DNA of 15,140 nucleotides from DATCDR01 sp036510575 (GCA_036510575.1 DATCDR010000070.1:1-15140); one strand, 5' to 3'; counted from the first letter of the stretch, positions 6,604 to 13,886 are shown. The notes: generated by a model not told the origin, from the letters alone. Numbers and translations: made by a program.

Positions 6604-7377
6604 GTGGCGCGTCAACCACGACAGCAACGGGACGAGCAATTGGGCTCTTCGGAAACCAGGGCCTTTTCTCCAATCAACGGGACGCGCGCGTCCGAGCTCG
6701 TTCTAGAACAGATCCGCGACGCGTTCTTTACCAGTATGAAAGCCGGGGACTGGCTCGGCACCGAGACTGAGCTAGCTCGGCGCTTCGGGGTCAGCCGCCT
6801 TACGATGCGAGACGCGGTCCGTACCCTTGAGGCGTACGGGATGGTGGACGTGAAGGTGGGAGCTGGCGGCGGTCTTCGGATAGCTCACGCGGATTCGAAG
6901 CACTTCGTCGAAGCCCTCGCCGTGCAGATTCACCTCCTCGGAGTCGGTCCATCCGAGCTCATCGAGGCTCTCGAGGTCATCGAGCCTCGAGCGACGCGTC
7001 TGGCGGCCATCCGACGAACCGACGAACAACTCGAGCGGCTTCGAAGCTGCCTCGAGCTTCATCGAGCCCCACTCGAGAATCCGGTTGGCTTCCACGAGGC
7101 CGCCGCGGAGTTCCACGCCATAATCGCGGAGGCGAGCGGGAACCAACCGCTATTCGTCGCCCTTCGCGCCGTCCGCATCAATGAAGTCCACTTGCTCGAT
7201 CCCGGAGCTCTTCGCGTCGTGAACGAATCAGTGCTTAGCACTCACGAGCAGATCTTCCACGCAATAGAGCGAAAGGACGCGGACGAGGCGGAGAAGTTGA
7301 TGGCGAGTCACATGCCGCGTATCTCAGACGAAGTCGCGTCCGACGGCGAGGTAACCAAGGCTGCTCCGGTCGCCTAA
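6604..7377 (+). CDS. GntR-family (FadR subfamily, FCD domain) transcriptional regulator
   Basis: A 257-aa regulator. The N-terminal winged helix spans about 30-95, with the recognition region TETELARRFGVSRLTMRDAVRTLE at 53-76 and a glycine-rich wing (KVGAGGGLRI, 84-93). The C-terminal all-helical FCD ligand domain covers about 115-240. FCD metal ligands H171 (EFHAII), H214 (STHEQ) and H236 (ASHM) are present. The Asp expected four residues before the first His (D-x-x-F-H) is Ala167. The start is GTG 6604, with AGGA about 10 nt upstream. FCD regulators typically sense small carboxylic acids and control neighbouring catabolic genes. AT-rich dyads in front of this gene and others nearby are candidate sites. 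The first ~20 residues are polar and possibly disordered. Confidence 0.88.
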   Translation: MARQPRQQRDEQLGSSETRAFSPINGTRASELVLEQIRDAFFTSMKAGDWLGTETELARRFGVSRLTMRDAVRTLEAYGMVDVKVGAGGGLRIAHADSKHFVEALAVQIHLLGVGPSELIEALEVIEPRATRLAAIRRTDEQLERLRSCLELHRAPLENPVGFHEAAAEFHAIIAEASGNQPLFVALRAVRINEVHLLDPGALRVVNESVLSTHEQIFHAIERKDADEAEKLMASHMPRISDEVASDGEVTKAAPVA

Positions 7378-7647
7378 CGCCCAGCTCCGAGCTTACGTTC
7401 GCAGCTCGCCAATTCGCCGCAACTAGGACGGACGTCACGGAAGCGCAGGCGCGTCCTCGGAATTCCACCCGCTTGGACGGCATTCGCGGTAACCGTAACA
7501 TGGCACCTCGAAGGTGCTGCGTAGGTGCCCCGGTGACTCCCCCAACGTCCGCCCACGTCCCCCGAAATTCCGCCGAAGGTCTGCCGCACGATTGTCATAT
7601 CTTCTGATATACATGCGGGGTCTTCAACGCGAACGAGGTGAGGGTAC
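7378..7647. other. Leader/intergenic region before the methionine-synthase-like gene
   Basis: These 270 nt contain GGAATTCC (7459-7466), a CGGT-A-ACCG dyad (7487-7495), a small hairpin GCACCT-cga-AGGTGC (7503-7517) whose left arm can alternatively pair as GGCACCT/AGGTGCC (7502-7508 with 7523-7529), and an AT-rich dyad near 7597-7610. The alternative pairing is compatible with a switching leader RNA, but I cannot match it to a known riboswitch. Confidence 0.4.
7593..7613. promoter_or_regulatory. AT-rich dyad upstream of the methionine-synthase-like gene, candidate operator
   Basis: ATATC (7597-7601) and GATAT (7606-7610) are exact arms around TTCT, with TGT and ACA as outer flanks offset by one base. 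It lies about 35-50 nt before the start at 7648, where it could overlap a promoter. The AT-rich character resembles the dyads at 6385 and 12745, but it does not share their exact 10-bp core. Confidence 0.35.
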
Positions 7648-8799
7648 ATGGACGGAGTCGACCGAATACCTTTTCGCGCGGACCACGTCGGAAGTCTTCT
7701 CCGACCTGGGCCGCTCCACGAGGCGCGCCGACAGTTCGCCGCCGGGACGCTCGACCACGTCGCGCTTCGCAACCTGGAAGACCAGGAGATCGCGAAGGTA
7801 ATTGCGCGACAAGAGGCCGTGGGACTCCGGGCAGCCACAGACGGCGAGTTTCGTCGAGCGAGTTGGATCGGCGACTTCGTCGAGAAGGTGAAGGGAGTCC
7901 CTCACCGCACGGGCGGTTCGCGGGCCAGGTGGTTCAGTCCCGAGGGTGACGAAATCGAGCTCGCGCCCATAGTGGCCTCGTCGGCACCCTCGAGCGTGCC
8001 GACGAGCGCGCCGCCAAGCCCGCTGAGGCTCGAAGAAGTGGTTTTCGACGCCGACTTCTCCTACCTCAAGGATCACTGCACCACTGCTGTCGCCAAGCTG
8101 TGTCTGCCGTCGCCCAGCATGGTTCACTTCCGCGGAGGAGATGCAGCGATCGATCGCACCATCTACCCCGATCTGGAGGAGTTCTGGTCTGACCTCGTCG
8201 ACGTCTACGTGCACGAGATGGAAGGCCTGGCTGCGATCGGTTGTACCTACCTGCAGCTCGACGACACGTCGTTCGCATTCCTCTGCGATGCTCGAGAGCA
8301 AGACGGCTTGACCGAACGAGGTAACGAGCCGAAGAGCCTGCTCGCTCGCTACACCGACACTATCAATCGGATCGTGGATCGACGGCCAGCTGGAATGAGC
8401 GTCACGCTGCACACCTGCAGAGGAAACAACCAGTCCGCATGGGCCGCCAGCGGCGGCTACGAACCGATCGCCGAGATCGTGCTGGGTGGCCTACACCTCG
8501 ATGGCCTCTTTCTCGAGTTCGACGACGAGCGGTCCGGATCGTTCGACGTCTTGCGCTTCGTCCCGAACGAGACCCGCGTCGTGCTCGGTCTCGTGAGCTC
8601 GAAGACCCCGGTCCTCGAAGACAAGTCGATGCTGAAACGACGCGTGGACGAGGCGAGTGCATTCTTCCCACTCGAGCAGCTCTGTATCTCACCGCAATGC
8701 GGCTTCGCGTCGACGGAGCCGGGGAACAATCTGACCGAGGACGAACAGTTTGCGAAGTTGCAGCTCGTCGTCGAGACCGCCGCGGAGATCTGGACCTAG
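7648..8799 (+). CDS. Cobalamin-independent methionine-synthase-like methyltransferase (C-terminal module only, YxjG-like)
   Basis: A 383-aa single-domain protein matching the zinc-bearing C-terminal half of MetE; full MetE is about 750 aa. The start motif PFRADHVGSLLRP (8-20) and the DGEFRRASW segment (65-73) are typical of YxjG-type proteins. The four zinc ligands are present: H255 and C257 (LHTCRGN), E290 (FLEFDDERSG) and C351 (SPQCGF). Such proteins move methyl groups to or from a thiolate, and the acceptor varies by member. A Ser/Pro/Ala-rich stretch at 110-126 is absent from the decayed copy at 13833-14964. GAGGTGAG just upstream supports the start. It lies 270 nt after the GntR gene on the same strand. 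In this setting a demethylation role for a methylated substrate is possible; ordinary methionine synthesis is the other option. Confidence 0.85.
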   Translation: MDGVDRIPFRADHVGSLLRPGPLHEARRQFAAGTLDHVALRNLEDQEIAKVIARQEAVGLRAATDGEFRRASWIGDFVEKVKGVPHRTGGSRARWFSPEGDEIELAPIVASSAPSSVPTSAPPSPLRLEEVVFDADFSYLKDHCTTAVAKLCLPSPSMVHFRGGDAAIDRTIYPDLEEFWSDLVDVYVHEMEGLAAIGCTYLQLDDTSFAFLCDAREQDGLTERGNEPKSLLARYTDTINRIVDRRPAGMSVTLHTCRGNNQSAWAASGGYEPIAEIVLGGLHLDGLFLEFDDERSGSFDVLRFVPNETRVVLGLVSSKTPVLEDKSMLKRRVDEASAFFPLEQLCISPQCGFASTEPGNNLTEDEQFAKLQLVVETAAEIWT

Positions 8800-8820
8800 G
8801 TAATCCGCCGAGCCCGCAGC

Positions 8821-8834
8821 GCCGCTTCGGCGGC
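8821..8834 (+). terminator. C(UUCG)G hairpin just after the methionine-synthase-like gene
   Basis: GCCGC (8821-8825) and GCGGC (8830-8834) close a TTCG tetraloop, a very stable RNA hairpin, 21 nt after the stop codon. There is no following T tract, so it may be a weak or factor-assisted terminator, or an mRNA 3'-end stabiliser. Confidence 0.35.
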
Positions 8835-8916
8835 AAGGTGCGTGCGCGAGCCCGACAGCGAAGGTTGGGCCTAGTCATCACGCAAACGGGTACCCAGGTG
8901 TCGAAGGCAAGCTCCA

Positions 8917-8947
8917 GCTGCAACCTGGTCACTTACCAGGTTGCAGC
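8917..8947. terminator. Perfect 13-bp hairpin between convergent genes, overlapping the Rieske stop codon
   Basis: The arms 8917-8929 (GCTGCAACCTGGT) and 8935-8947 (ACCAGGTTGCAGC) are exact reverse complements with a 5-nt CACTT loop. One arm is made of the last codons (Ala-Thr-Trp) and stop of the Rieske gene. It lies between two convergent genes, as a bidirectional terminator would. Neither side has a T tract, so termination strength is uncertain. Confidence 0.5.
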
Positions 8948-10237
8948 GAGGACTTCTTTCATGATGTCGCGCCAGTCCGTGTCCGTCGAGATGATTGCGG
9001 TGCCACTTCGAACGTGCGCCGAGGGCCCCGGGTCGACCCCGAGTGGCGCCTTGCCGGCCTCGACCGCGTCGGCGCTTTCGAGCAAGATGTTGCGCAGCAT
9101 CAAGACGGCGCTATCGGTGGATCCGAGGTTCTCCTTGGTGCGGTCGACGATAACTCCCCCCGCCATGTGCTCTTGCATCGCGAGATCCTGCGTGCTGATG
9201 CCCGCGATGCCGGTGAAGGTCTTCGTGCGCTGGACCTCGCGATCGATGTTGTAGTCGTTCGCGAGGTTGTGGCTCGGCCAGAACGTCCCGGGGATGATGT
9301 CTTCTGGCCCACGACCGGAGACGTGGTCGAGGCGCTTCACGCCTTCGGGATCAAAGGGGTCTCCCTCATTGATGCGATACCACCGGTTGTAGTTCCAGGT
9401 GTTCTCGTCGTCGATCGGCACCCAGATGTGACCTTGAACCTGGTTTGGATTACCGCCGAAGCCAAGATCGGAGAAATCCTCGCCAGTGAAGTTGACGAGC
9501 GCGCCTGAAAGCATCGTCTGGTTCGGCATGATGAACCTGTAGGCACGGACATAGCTCGCCGCATCGGAGACCCTGCGAATGCCGGCATAGGTGAATCCGA
9601 ACTCGCTTCGATCGACGTCAAGTCGTGGTTGCTTGTCGAGCAGATTGATCTGATTGGGATTCTGGATGTCGTTGTTGTGGAGGAACGAGATGTGGGCGGT
9701 GTCGATACCGCCCTCAACGGCTTGTAGGTAATTCGAATGCTGGCCGGTCTTGTTGACGTGCACGTACTCGGCTGGGGCCCGTAACCACTCGTAGTCCGGA
9801 TGCGGTGGCACCTGATCGGGCGGTCCCATGTAGGTGAAGATGATCCCACCGGCTTCATAGGTCGGATATGCGGTGATGCGGACGTGCTCGCTCATGCGCG
9901 ATTGCGGCGGCTCCGAAGGTACGTCGACGCAGTTGCCTTGCGTGTCGAACTTCCAACCGTGATAGACGCAACGAAGACCGCACTCCTCGTTGCGGCCGAA
10001 GAACAACGGGGCGCGACGATGCGCGCAGTAGGCGTCGACAAGCCCCACAGCCCCACTTGAGTCGCGGAACGCGACAAGGTCCTCGCACAGGAGCCTGACG
10101 CGAACGGGGGGGCAATCCGGCGTGGGGATCTCGTCAGAAAGCAGTGCCGGCTGCCAATAGCGGCGGAACACCTCCCCCATCGGGGTTCCCGGGCCGACCC
10201 GAGTGAGCCGCTCGTTCAGTTCAGGCGTGATCTGCAT
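8933..10237 (-). CDS. Rieske non-heme iron oxygenase, phthalate 4,5-dioxygenase-like oxygenase subunit
   Basis: A 434-aa ring-hydroxylating or demethylating oxygenase. The N-terminal Rieske 2Fe-2S domain has C71, H73, C90 and H93 (CAHRRAPLFF ... LRCVYHGW). The catalytic domain carries the mononuclear iron site D179, H182, H187 (GGIDTAHISFLH) and a distal Asp, probably D351, in ISTQDLAMQE. VDRTKENLGSTD at 364-375 matches the phthalate-dioxygenase subgroup, which also contains O- and N-demethylases. The start has a GGGGA box about 5 nt upstream. It is the last gene of a likely three-gene operon, 72 nt after the HsaA-like gene. No reductase or ferredoxin is nearby. The last codons form half of a strong hairpin. 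The substrate is probably an aromatic acid or aromatic ether, by family only. Confidence 0.9.
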   Translation of the reverse strand: MQITPELNERLTRVGPGTPMGEVFRRYWQPALLSDEIPTPDCPPVRVRLLCEDLVAFRDSSGAVGLVDAYCAHRRAPLFFGRNEECGLRCVYHGWKFDTQGNCVDVPSEPPQSRMSEHVRITAYPTYEAGGIIFTYMGPPDQVPPHPDYEWLRAPAEYVHVNKTGQHSNYLQAVEGGIDTAHISFLHNNDIQNPNQINLLDKQPRLDVDRSEFGFTYAGIRRVSDAASYVRAYRFIMPNQTMLSGALVNFTGEDFSDLGFGGNPNQVQGHIWVPIDDENTWNYNRWYRINEGDPFDPEGVKRLDHVSGRGPEDIIPGTFWPSHNLANDYNIDREVQRTKTFTGIAGISTQDLAMQEHMAGGVIVDRTKENLGSTDSAVLMLRNILLESADAVEAGKAPLGVDPGPSAHVRSGTAIISTDTDWRDIMKEVLAATW

Positions 10238-10309
10238 CTTTTCCCCGATTCAAGAAGACCGAGTAACTCTAGGCTGCTCGACCGTTTCCGACCGATCGCA
10301 CCGACGTCA

Positions 10310-11443
10310 CTAGGAAATGGCGTCGAACACGAAGCGTTGCGCGAAGTTGGTGGCAGCATTCTCCCAAGCGAAGGCAGCGTGCGCAGAGGCGGCGTTGGCG
10401 TCGCGCCAGATCTGCTGCATCGGCGCGCTCAGGTAGATCGCGGACCCGCCACTTGCCGCGAAGATCTCGTTCGCCACGGTCCGCGCCTGCTGGACCGCGT
10501 ATGAGATGTTCCGCCCTGGCGCATTGCGAACGAGCGTGGTGGGCTCGTCAGAGTACTGATGGCCTTCGATCGCGTCGAGCACCATGAGGTACGCAGCATC
10601 GACATCCGCAGTCGCTTTGGCCAGTCGAATCAGGCTCGCCTGGTTAACGTCGTCTCGTCCCTTGCCGAGGAGGTAGCTCCGATAGGCGTCGACCGCGGCG
10701 TAGGCACATCCAATGGATGCCCCGCAAAGCGAGAACGGCAGATTCCAGCCTGAGGATCCGGGATTTCGCACCTCCTCGATGGGAATCACGTGATGGTCAG
10801 GAATTACCACCGGACTGACCGTGAGCGACTTGCTTCCCGTACCTTGTAGGCCGACCGTGAACCAGTCATCGTGGATCACGTAGCTGCTCCGAGGAATGAG
10901 AACCCAGAACTGGCCCTGCTCGCCCTCGAGCGCGCACCGTCCGATCAACCAGTTGGAATGGTCGACGCCACTACAAAACCTCCCAGAAGCGGTGTCGAGC
11001 TGATAGCCCCCGGGCACCTTTGTGAGCGGTTTGGTGTTCAGCCGGAGCAGTGAGGCAACTACGACGTTCGGGTCGTTGAAAACCTCGCGCTGCGTCATCT
11101 CTGGAAAGGCCGCCACCAAGTCGTTATGTCCCGAGAGAACGCCATAGGTCCAGCCGGTCGATCCGCATGCGCGGGCAAGCTCAACCGCGGCAGCGAACAT
11201 GGCGTCTGCCCGCAGCCCCGATCCCCCGTGTGCAGTGGGCGTCATTATCCCGAACAGTCCTAGTTCGTGGAGTTCCGCGATTGTCTCGTCCGAAATTCGT
11301 CGAAGCTCATTGGTCTTCTCGGCCCGAGCGCGAAGGCTTGGCGCGAGGCTTCGAGCCCGCTCGATAGCGTCACCGCGACCGCGGATGCGCCTCGCGGTCA
11401 GGTCGGCCAGACCTTGCGACTCCGTTTCGACTTCCAACGCCAT
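10310..11443 (-). CDS. Acyl-CoA-dehydrogenase-fold flavin monooxygenase (HsaA/HpaH-C2-like)
   Basis: A 377-aa class D flavin-dependent monooxygenase of the type that hydroxylates phenols using FMNH2 or FADH2 from a separate reductase (HsaA in steroid degradation, C2-type 4-hydroxyphenylacetate hydroxylase). Typical segments are FGIMTPTAHGGSGL (64-77), GSTGWTYGVLSGHND (94-108, with H106 at a position often catalytic), SGRFCSGVDHSNW (153-165), GLQGTGSKSL (198-207) and the C-terminal IWRDANAASAHAAF (345-358). The start has an AGAGG box 8 nt upstream. It lies 45 nt after the propeller gene and 72 nt before the Rieske gene, all on one strand, so cotranscription is likely. No HsaB-like reductase is present. 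It could also be a related nitro- or sulfur-compound oxidase of the same fold. Confidence 0.87.
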   Translation of the reverse strand: MALEVETESQGLADLTARRIRGRGDAIERARSLAPSLRARAEKTNELRRISDETIAELHELGLFGIMTPTAHGGSGLRADAMFAAAVELARACGSTGWTYGVLSGHNDLVAAFPEMTQREVFNDPNVVVASLLRLNTKPLTKVPGGYQLDTASGRFCSGVDHSNWLIGRCALEGEQGQFWVLIPRSSYVIHDDWFTVGLQGTGSKSLTVSPVVIPDHHVIPIEEVRNPGSSGWNLPFSLCGASIGCAYAAVDAYRSYLLGKGRDDVNQASLIRLAKATADVDAAYLMVLDAIEGHQYSDEPTTLVRNAPGRNISYAVQQARTVANEIFAASGGSAIYLSAPMQQIWRDANAASAHAAFAWENAATNFAQRFVFDAIS

Positions 11444-11488
11444 CTCAACGCCTCTCTCTCAGCGAACTGGCCGAATCGCGATCGCCCA

Positions 11489-12652
11489 CTAGACCGCTGT
11501 CGCGGACGCCCGCTGCAGTTCCTCTTGAATCTCGGCCTCGACGCGTGAACGCTCGTCGTCGGTCAAGAACTTTCGGAAGTGCAAGCTCTTCGACACCGGA
11601 GGCAGTCCGTCGGCGATCAGACTCCAGTGGCCGCCCTCGTCTTCTGACGAATAGACCTCTCCTTGAGTCGACGCGATCACGAACATCAACGCGTCCCCCG
11701 AGTCGTGCATCGACATCGCCTCGAGATTGCCTAGGATTGGTGCGGGAAGTCCCGCCATCGTCTCGACCCAGGTTGTGCCCTCGTCGTCGCTTCGAAGAAT
11801 TGCAGGATTCGCCGTCCCGGACGGGCCAGGCGACCAATCTCCCGGGAACAAGCCGGCGCCGGCGAGGAACAACGTGGAAGGCTTGCGCGGGTGGACGAAG
11901 AGGGGATCGGGGTAGGCGATCCGAGCGTCAGATCGGAGCAGATGTTCCCAGCTTTTCGCGCGGTCGACGCTGCGATAGAAGCCTTCGCCCGTTGGCATGA
12001 AGAGGTGGTCGGGGTTCGAGGGCGAAACGACCACCCGGTGGACGTCGGCATGGAACCGGTCGTCCGGGGTTAGGAAGCTCTCCACCTCGGTCCAACTCGC
12101 TCCACCATCCTCGCTCTCGAGGAGCGCACCCTGCTCGATGCTCGCATACAACGTCTTCGGGTCAGACGAATGCGAGCCGACATGTTTGAGGTGGGCGTAC
12201 CGCGGGGGCGTCGGGAACATCCAAAACTCGGTCTCACTGGAGCGGATTCCCGGCAGTTCCGTCCACGACTGGCCAAGGTTGGTCGACTTGTAGATCCGAA
12301 CCGGCTCACAACCCGCGTAAATAGTCAGCCCTTCGGACGTCGTCTGCGCCGAGAGCGAGAACACGCGAAGTCCTGGCTCACTAAGGCGGTTCTCGCTCCA
12401 GGTATGCCCGTCATCGGTGCTGACGAAGATCCCACCGGGGCGTAACGTGGCCGCGATTATGGTGCCGCTCGGCTGATCACTCAGCAGGGCGGCAATCTGA
12501 AAATCCTCGAGGGTTCGCTCGGCGGCTGTCCAGCCAGAGTCCGCGCGTTCGAGCCGCACGATCCCGCGGATCGTGCCGACCAACACGACGTCGGCCCGTT
12601 CGTTCGACGTCGTCGTCGCTTCGCCGTTAGGAGATAGACCAATTGTCGCCAT
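11489..12652 (-). CDS. Asp-box (BNR/sialidase-like) beta-propeller protein of unknown function
   Basis: A 387-aa protein built from six S-x-D-x-G-x-x-W Asp-box turns: STDDGHTW (78-85), STNLGQSW (123-130), SEDGGASW (180-187), SVDRAKSW (228-235, degenerate), SDDEGTTW (288-295) and SEDEGGHW (336-343). This implies a six- or seven-bladed propeller. The spacing is about 45-60 residues. There is no signal peptide or membrane helix, so it is probably cytosolic, unlike true sialidases. The start at 12650-12652 is chosen for the GGAGG box 4 nt upstream. A longer frame to 12853 would run through the promoter region and has no such support. The C terminus is a charged helix (DDERSRVEAEIQEELQ). As first gene of the operon with two oxygenases, it may act as a scaffold, lactonase-like enzyme or ligand binder; function is not established. 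Confidence 0.8.
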   Translation of the reverse strand: MATIGLSPNGEATTTSNERADVVLVGTIRGIVRLERADSGWTAAERTLEDFQIAALLSDQPSGTIIAATLRPGGIFVSTDDGHTWSENRLSEPGLRVFSLSAQTTSEGLTIYAGCEPVRIYKSTNLGQSWTELPGIRSSETEFWMFPTPPRYAHLKHVGSHSSDPKTLYASIEQGALLESEDGGASWTEVESFLTPDDRFHADVHRVVVSPSNPDHLFMPTGEGFYRSVDRAKSWEHLLRSDARIAYPDPLFVHPRKPSTLFLAGAGLFPGDWSPGPSGTANPAILRSDDEGTTWVETMAGLPAPILGNLEAMSMHDSGDALMFVIASTQGEVYSSEDEGGHWSLIADGLPPVSKSLHFRKFLTDDERSRVEAEIQEELQRASATAV

Positions 12653-12998
12653 TACGCCTCCGGTAACTCTGCTCGTCGCGAACGGCACCTCTGGGACAGA
12701 GGCAGCAAGACTCCGATCCGGACCGGCCGGAGACTCGTCTATCGTAACATATGATAATAGGTCCTTGCAACCTTCTGCTGGCTGGCCCAGCGAGACGTGC
12801 CGAGGCTGCCCGAGACTCTCGACAGCCACGCGGTGGACCCGCATCGACAACATTGAGCGTCGTCGGCTTCACATCCGTGCACAACCAACTCGCCCGAACT
12901 GTTTACGCCGTGTGGTTCACGCGGGCTCGTCGCACACCTGTAGTGTCGGCAACGTTTCGCCAACTCTCACATTCCCTGACAGTCGCAAAGGAAGCGCC
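12653..12998. other. Divergent promoter region between the propeller operon and the LLM gene
   Basis: These 346 nt lie between two divergent starts that both have strong ribosome-binding sites. The main visible feature is the AT-rich dyad at 12745-12759. A GCTGG-ctggc-CCAGC dyad (12777-12791) and a TCCGG-accgg-CCGGA dyad (about 12715-12729) are also present. Frames extending into it from either gene are not supported. Confidence 0.55.
12745..12759. promoter_or_regulatory. AT-rich dyad sharing a 10-bp core with the GntR promoter site
   Basis: TAACATATGATA (12745-12756) is a 6+6 dyad with one mismatch, centred on CATATG. It overlaps TATGATAATA (12750-12759), which is identical to 6385-6394. 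It lies 93 nt upstream of the propeller start and 240 nt upstream of the LLM start. This is a suitable place for one regulator to control both. Confidence 0.45.
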
Positions 12999-13886
12999 AT
13001 GCGCCTCGGCGTCAGCTTTCCTCAACCTGATATCGGCTCGGATCCGAACGTAATCCGCGAGTTCGCGCAACTCGCCGAGAGGGCCGGCTTCGACTACCTA
13101 TCCACCTTCGAGCACGTCGCGGGGGCTCACAAGGATCGATTCGTCGGCGTCGACACGGGATTTCCGGACCCTCCGTGCCTCTACGACGAGCCGTTTCACG
13201 AACCGTTCACGCTCTTTGCGTTCATGGCGGGTGTTACAAGTCACATAGATTTTGTCACCAACGTTCTCGTGCTTCCGCAGCGGCAGACGGTTCTCGTAGC
13301 CAAGCAGGCGGCCGAGGTCGCGATATTGAGCGGAGACCGCCTGCGCCTGGGCGTGGGTATCGGCTGGAACCACGCGGAATACGAAGCGCTCGGAGCGAAC
13401 TTCCAAACCCGGGGTCGACGCGTCGCCGAACAGATTGTCGTGCTCCGCAAGCTCTGGAGCGAGCCGCTTGTCACGTTCAAGGGGAAATATCACGCGCTCG
13501 ATCGCGTAGGCATAGCGCCGCTTCCCGATCAACCAATCCCGATCTGGATGGGTGGCGGACTCGGACCTAAAACACTGCAACGTATCGCCCAACTGGCCGA
13601 TGGATGGTTACCGATGGGCCGGGCCGAGGTCGATTCTGAGATCATGATCACGATGCACCGCTACCTCGAAGCAGCAGGGCGAGAACCATCATCCCTCGGG
13701 ATCCAAGGCGGGATCACCGCCTCCGGCGAGCGAGCAGATTGGTTAAGAGCCGCGAAACGCTGGGAACAGTTCGGCGCCACCGACCTAAATATCTCGACCG
13801 GCTTCGGCACCGGGCTGACCGCCCTTCAAGGACTAGAGCGCGCTGCAGAGATTCGAGAAGTTCTCGTGGATGAGCTCGGCTATTGA
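12999..13886 (+). CDS. LLM-class F420-dependent oxidoreductase
   Basis: A 295-aa luciferase-like TIM-barrel protein. The N terminus MRLGVSFPQPD, the segment TSHIDFVTNVLVLPQRQTVL (79-98), RLRLGVGIGWNHAEYEALG (about 113-131) and PIPIWMGGGLGPKTLQRIA (about 181-199) match the F420-type subfamily common in actinomycetes. F420 rather than FMN is a family inference. The ATG at 12999 is chosen because AAAGGAAG lies just upstream; an open frame extends to 12573 but covers the divergent promoter. It is divergent from the propeller-HsaA-Rieske operon and may share its regulator. Its last 54 nt overlap the 3' end of the decayed methionine-synthase-like gene on the other strand. Substrate unknown. Confidence 0.87.
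   Translation: MRLGVSFPQPDIGSDPNVIREFAQLAERAGFDYLSTFEHVAGAHKDRFVGVDTGFPDPPCLYDEPFHEPFTLFAFMAGVTSHIDFVTNVLVLPQRQTVLVAKQAAEVAILSGDRLRLGVGIGWNHAEYEALGANFQTRGRRVAEQIVVLRKLWSEPLVTFKGKYHALDRVGIAPLPDQPIPIWMGGGLGPKTLQRIAQLADGWLPMGRAEVDSEIMITMHRYLEAAGREPSSLGIQGGITASGERADWLRAAKRWEQFGATDLNISTGFGTGLTALQGLERAAEIREVLVDELGY

Noticed and set aside
7502..7529. Alternative GGCACCT/AGGTGCC pairings as a riboswitch for the methyltransferase-like gene
   Set aside because: Stems are short and I cannot match them to S-adenosylmethionine, homocysteine or cobalamin riboswitch cores.
12653..12853. N-terminal extension of the propeller protein
   Set aside because: The internal ATG at 12652 has GGAGG at good spacing, and the extension would cover the AT-rich operator and has no domain content.
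12573..12998. N-terminal extension of the F420-type LLM gene
   Set aside because: It overlaps the divergent gene's start region; the ATG at 12999 has a strong ribosome-binding site and begins exactly where family proteins begin.
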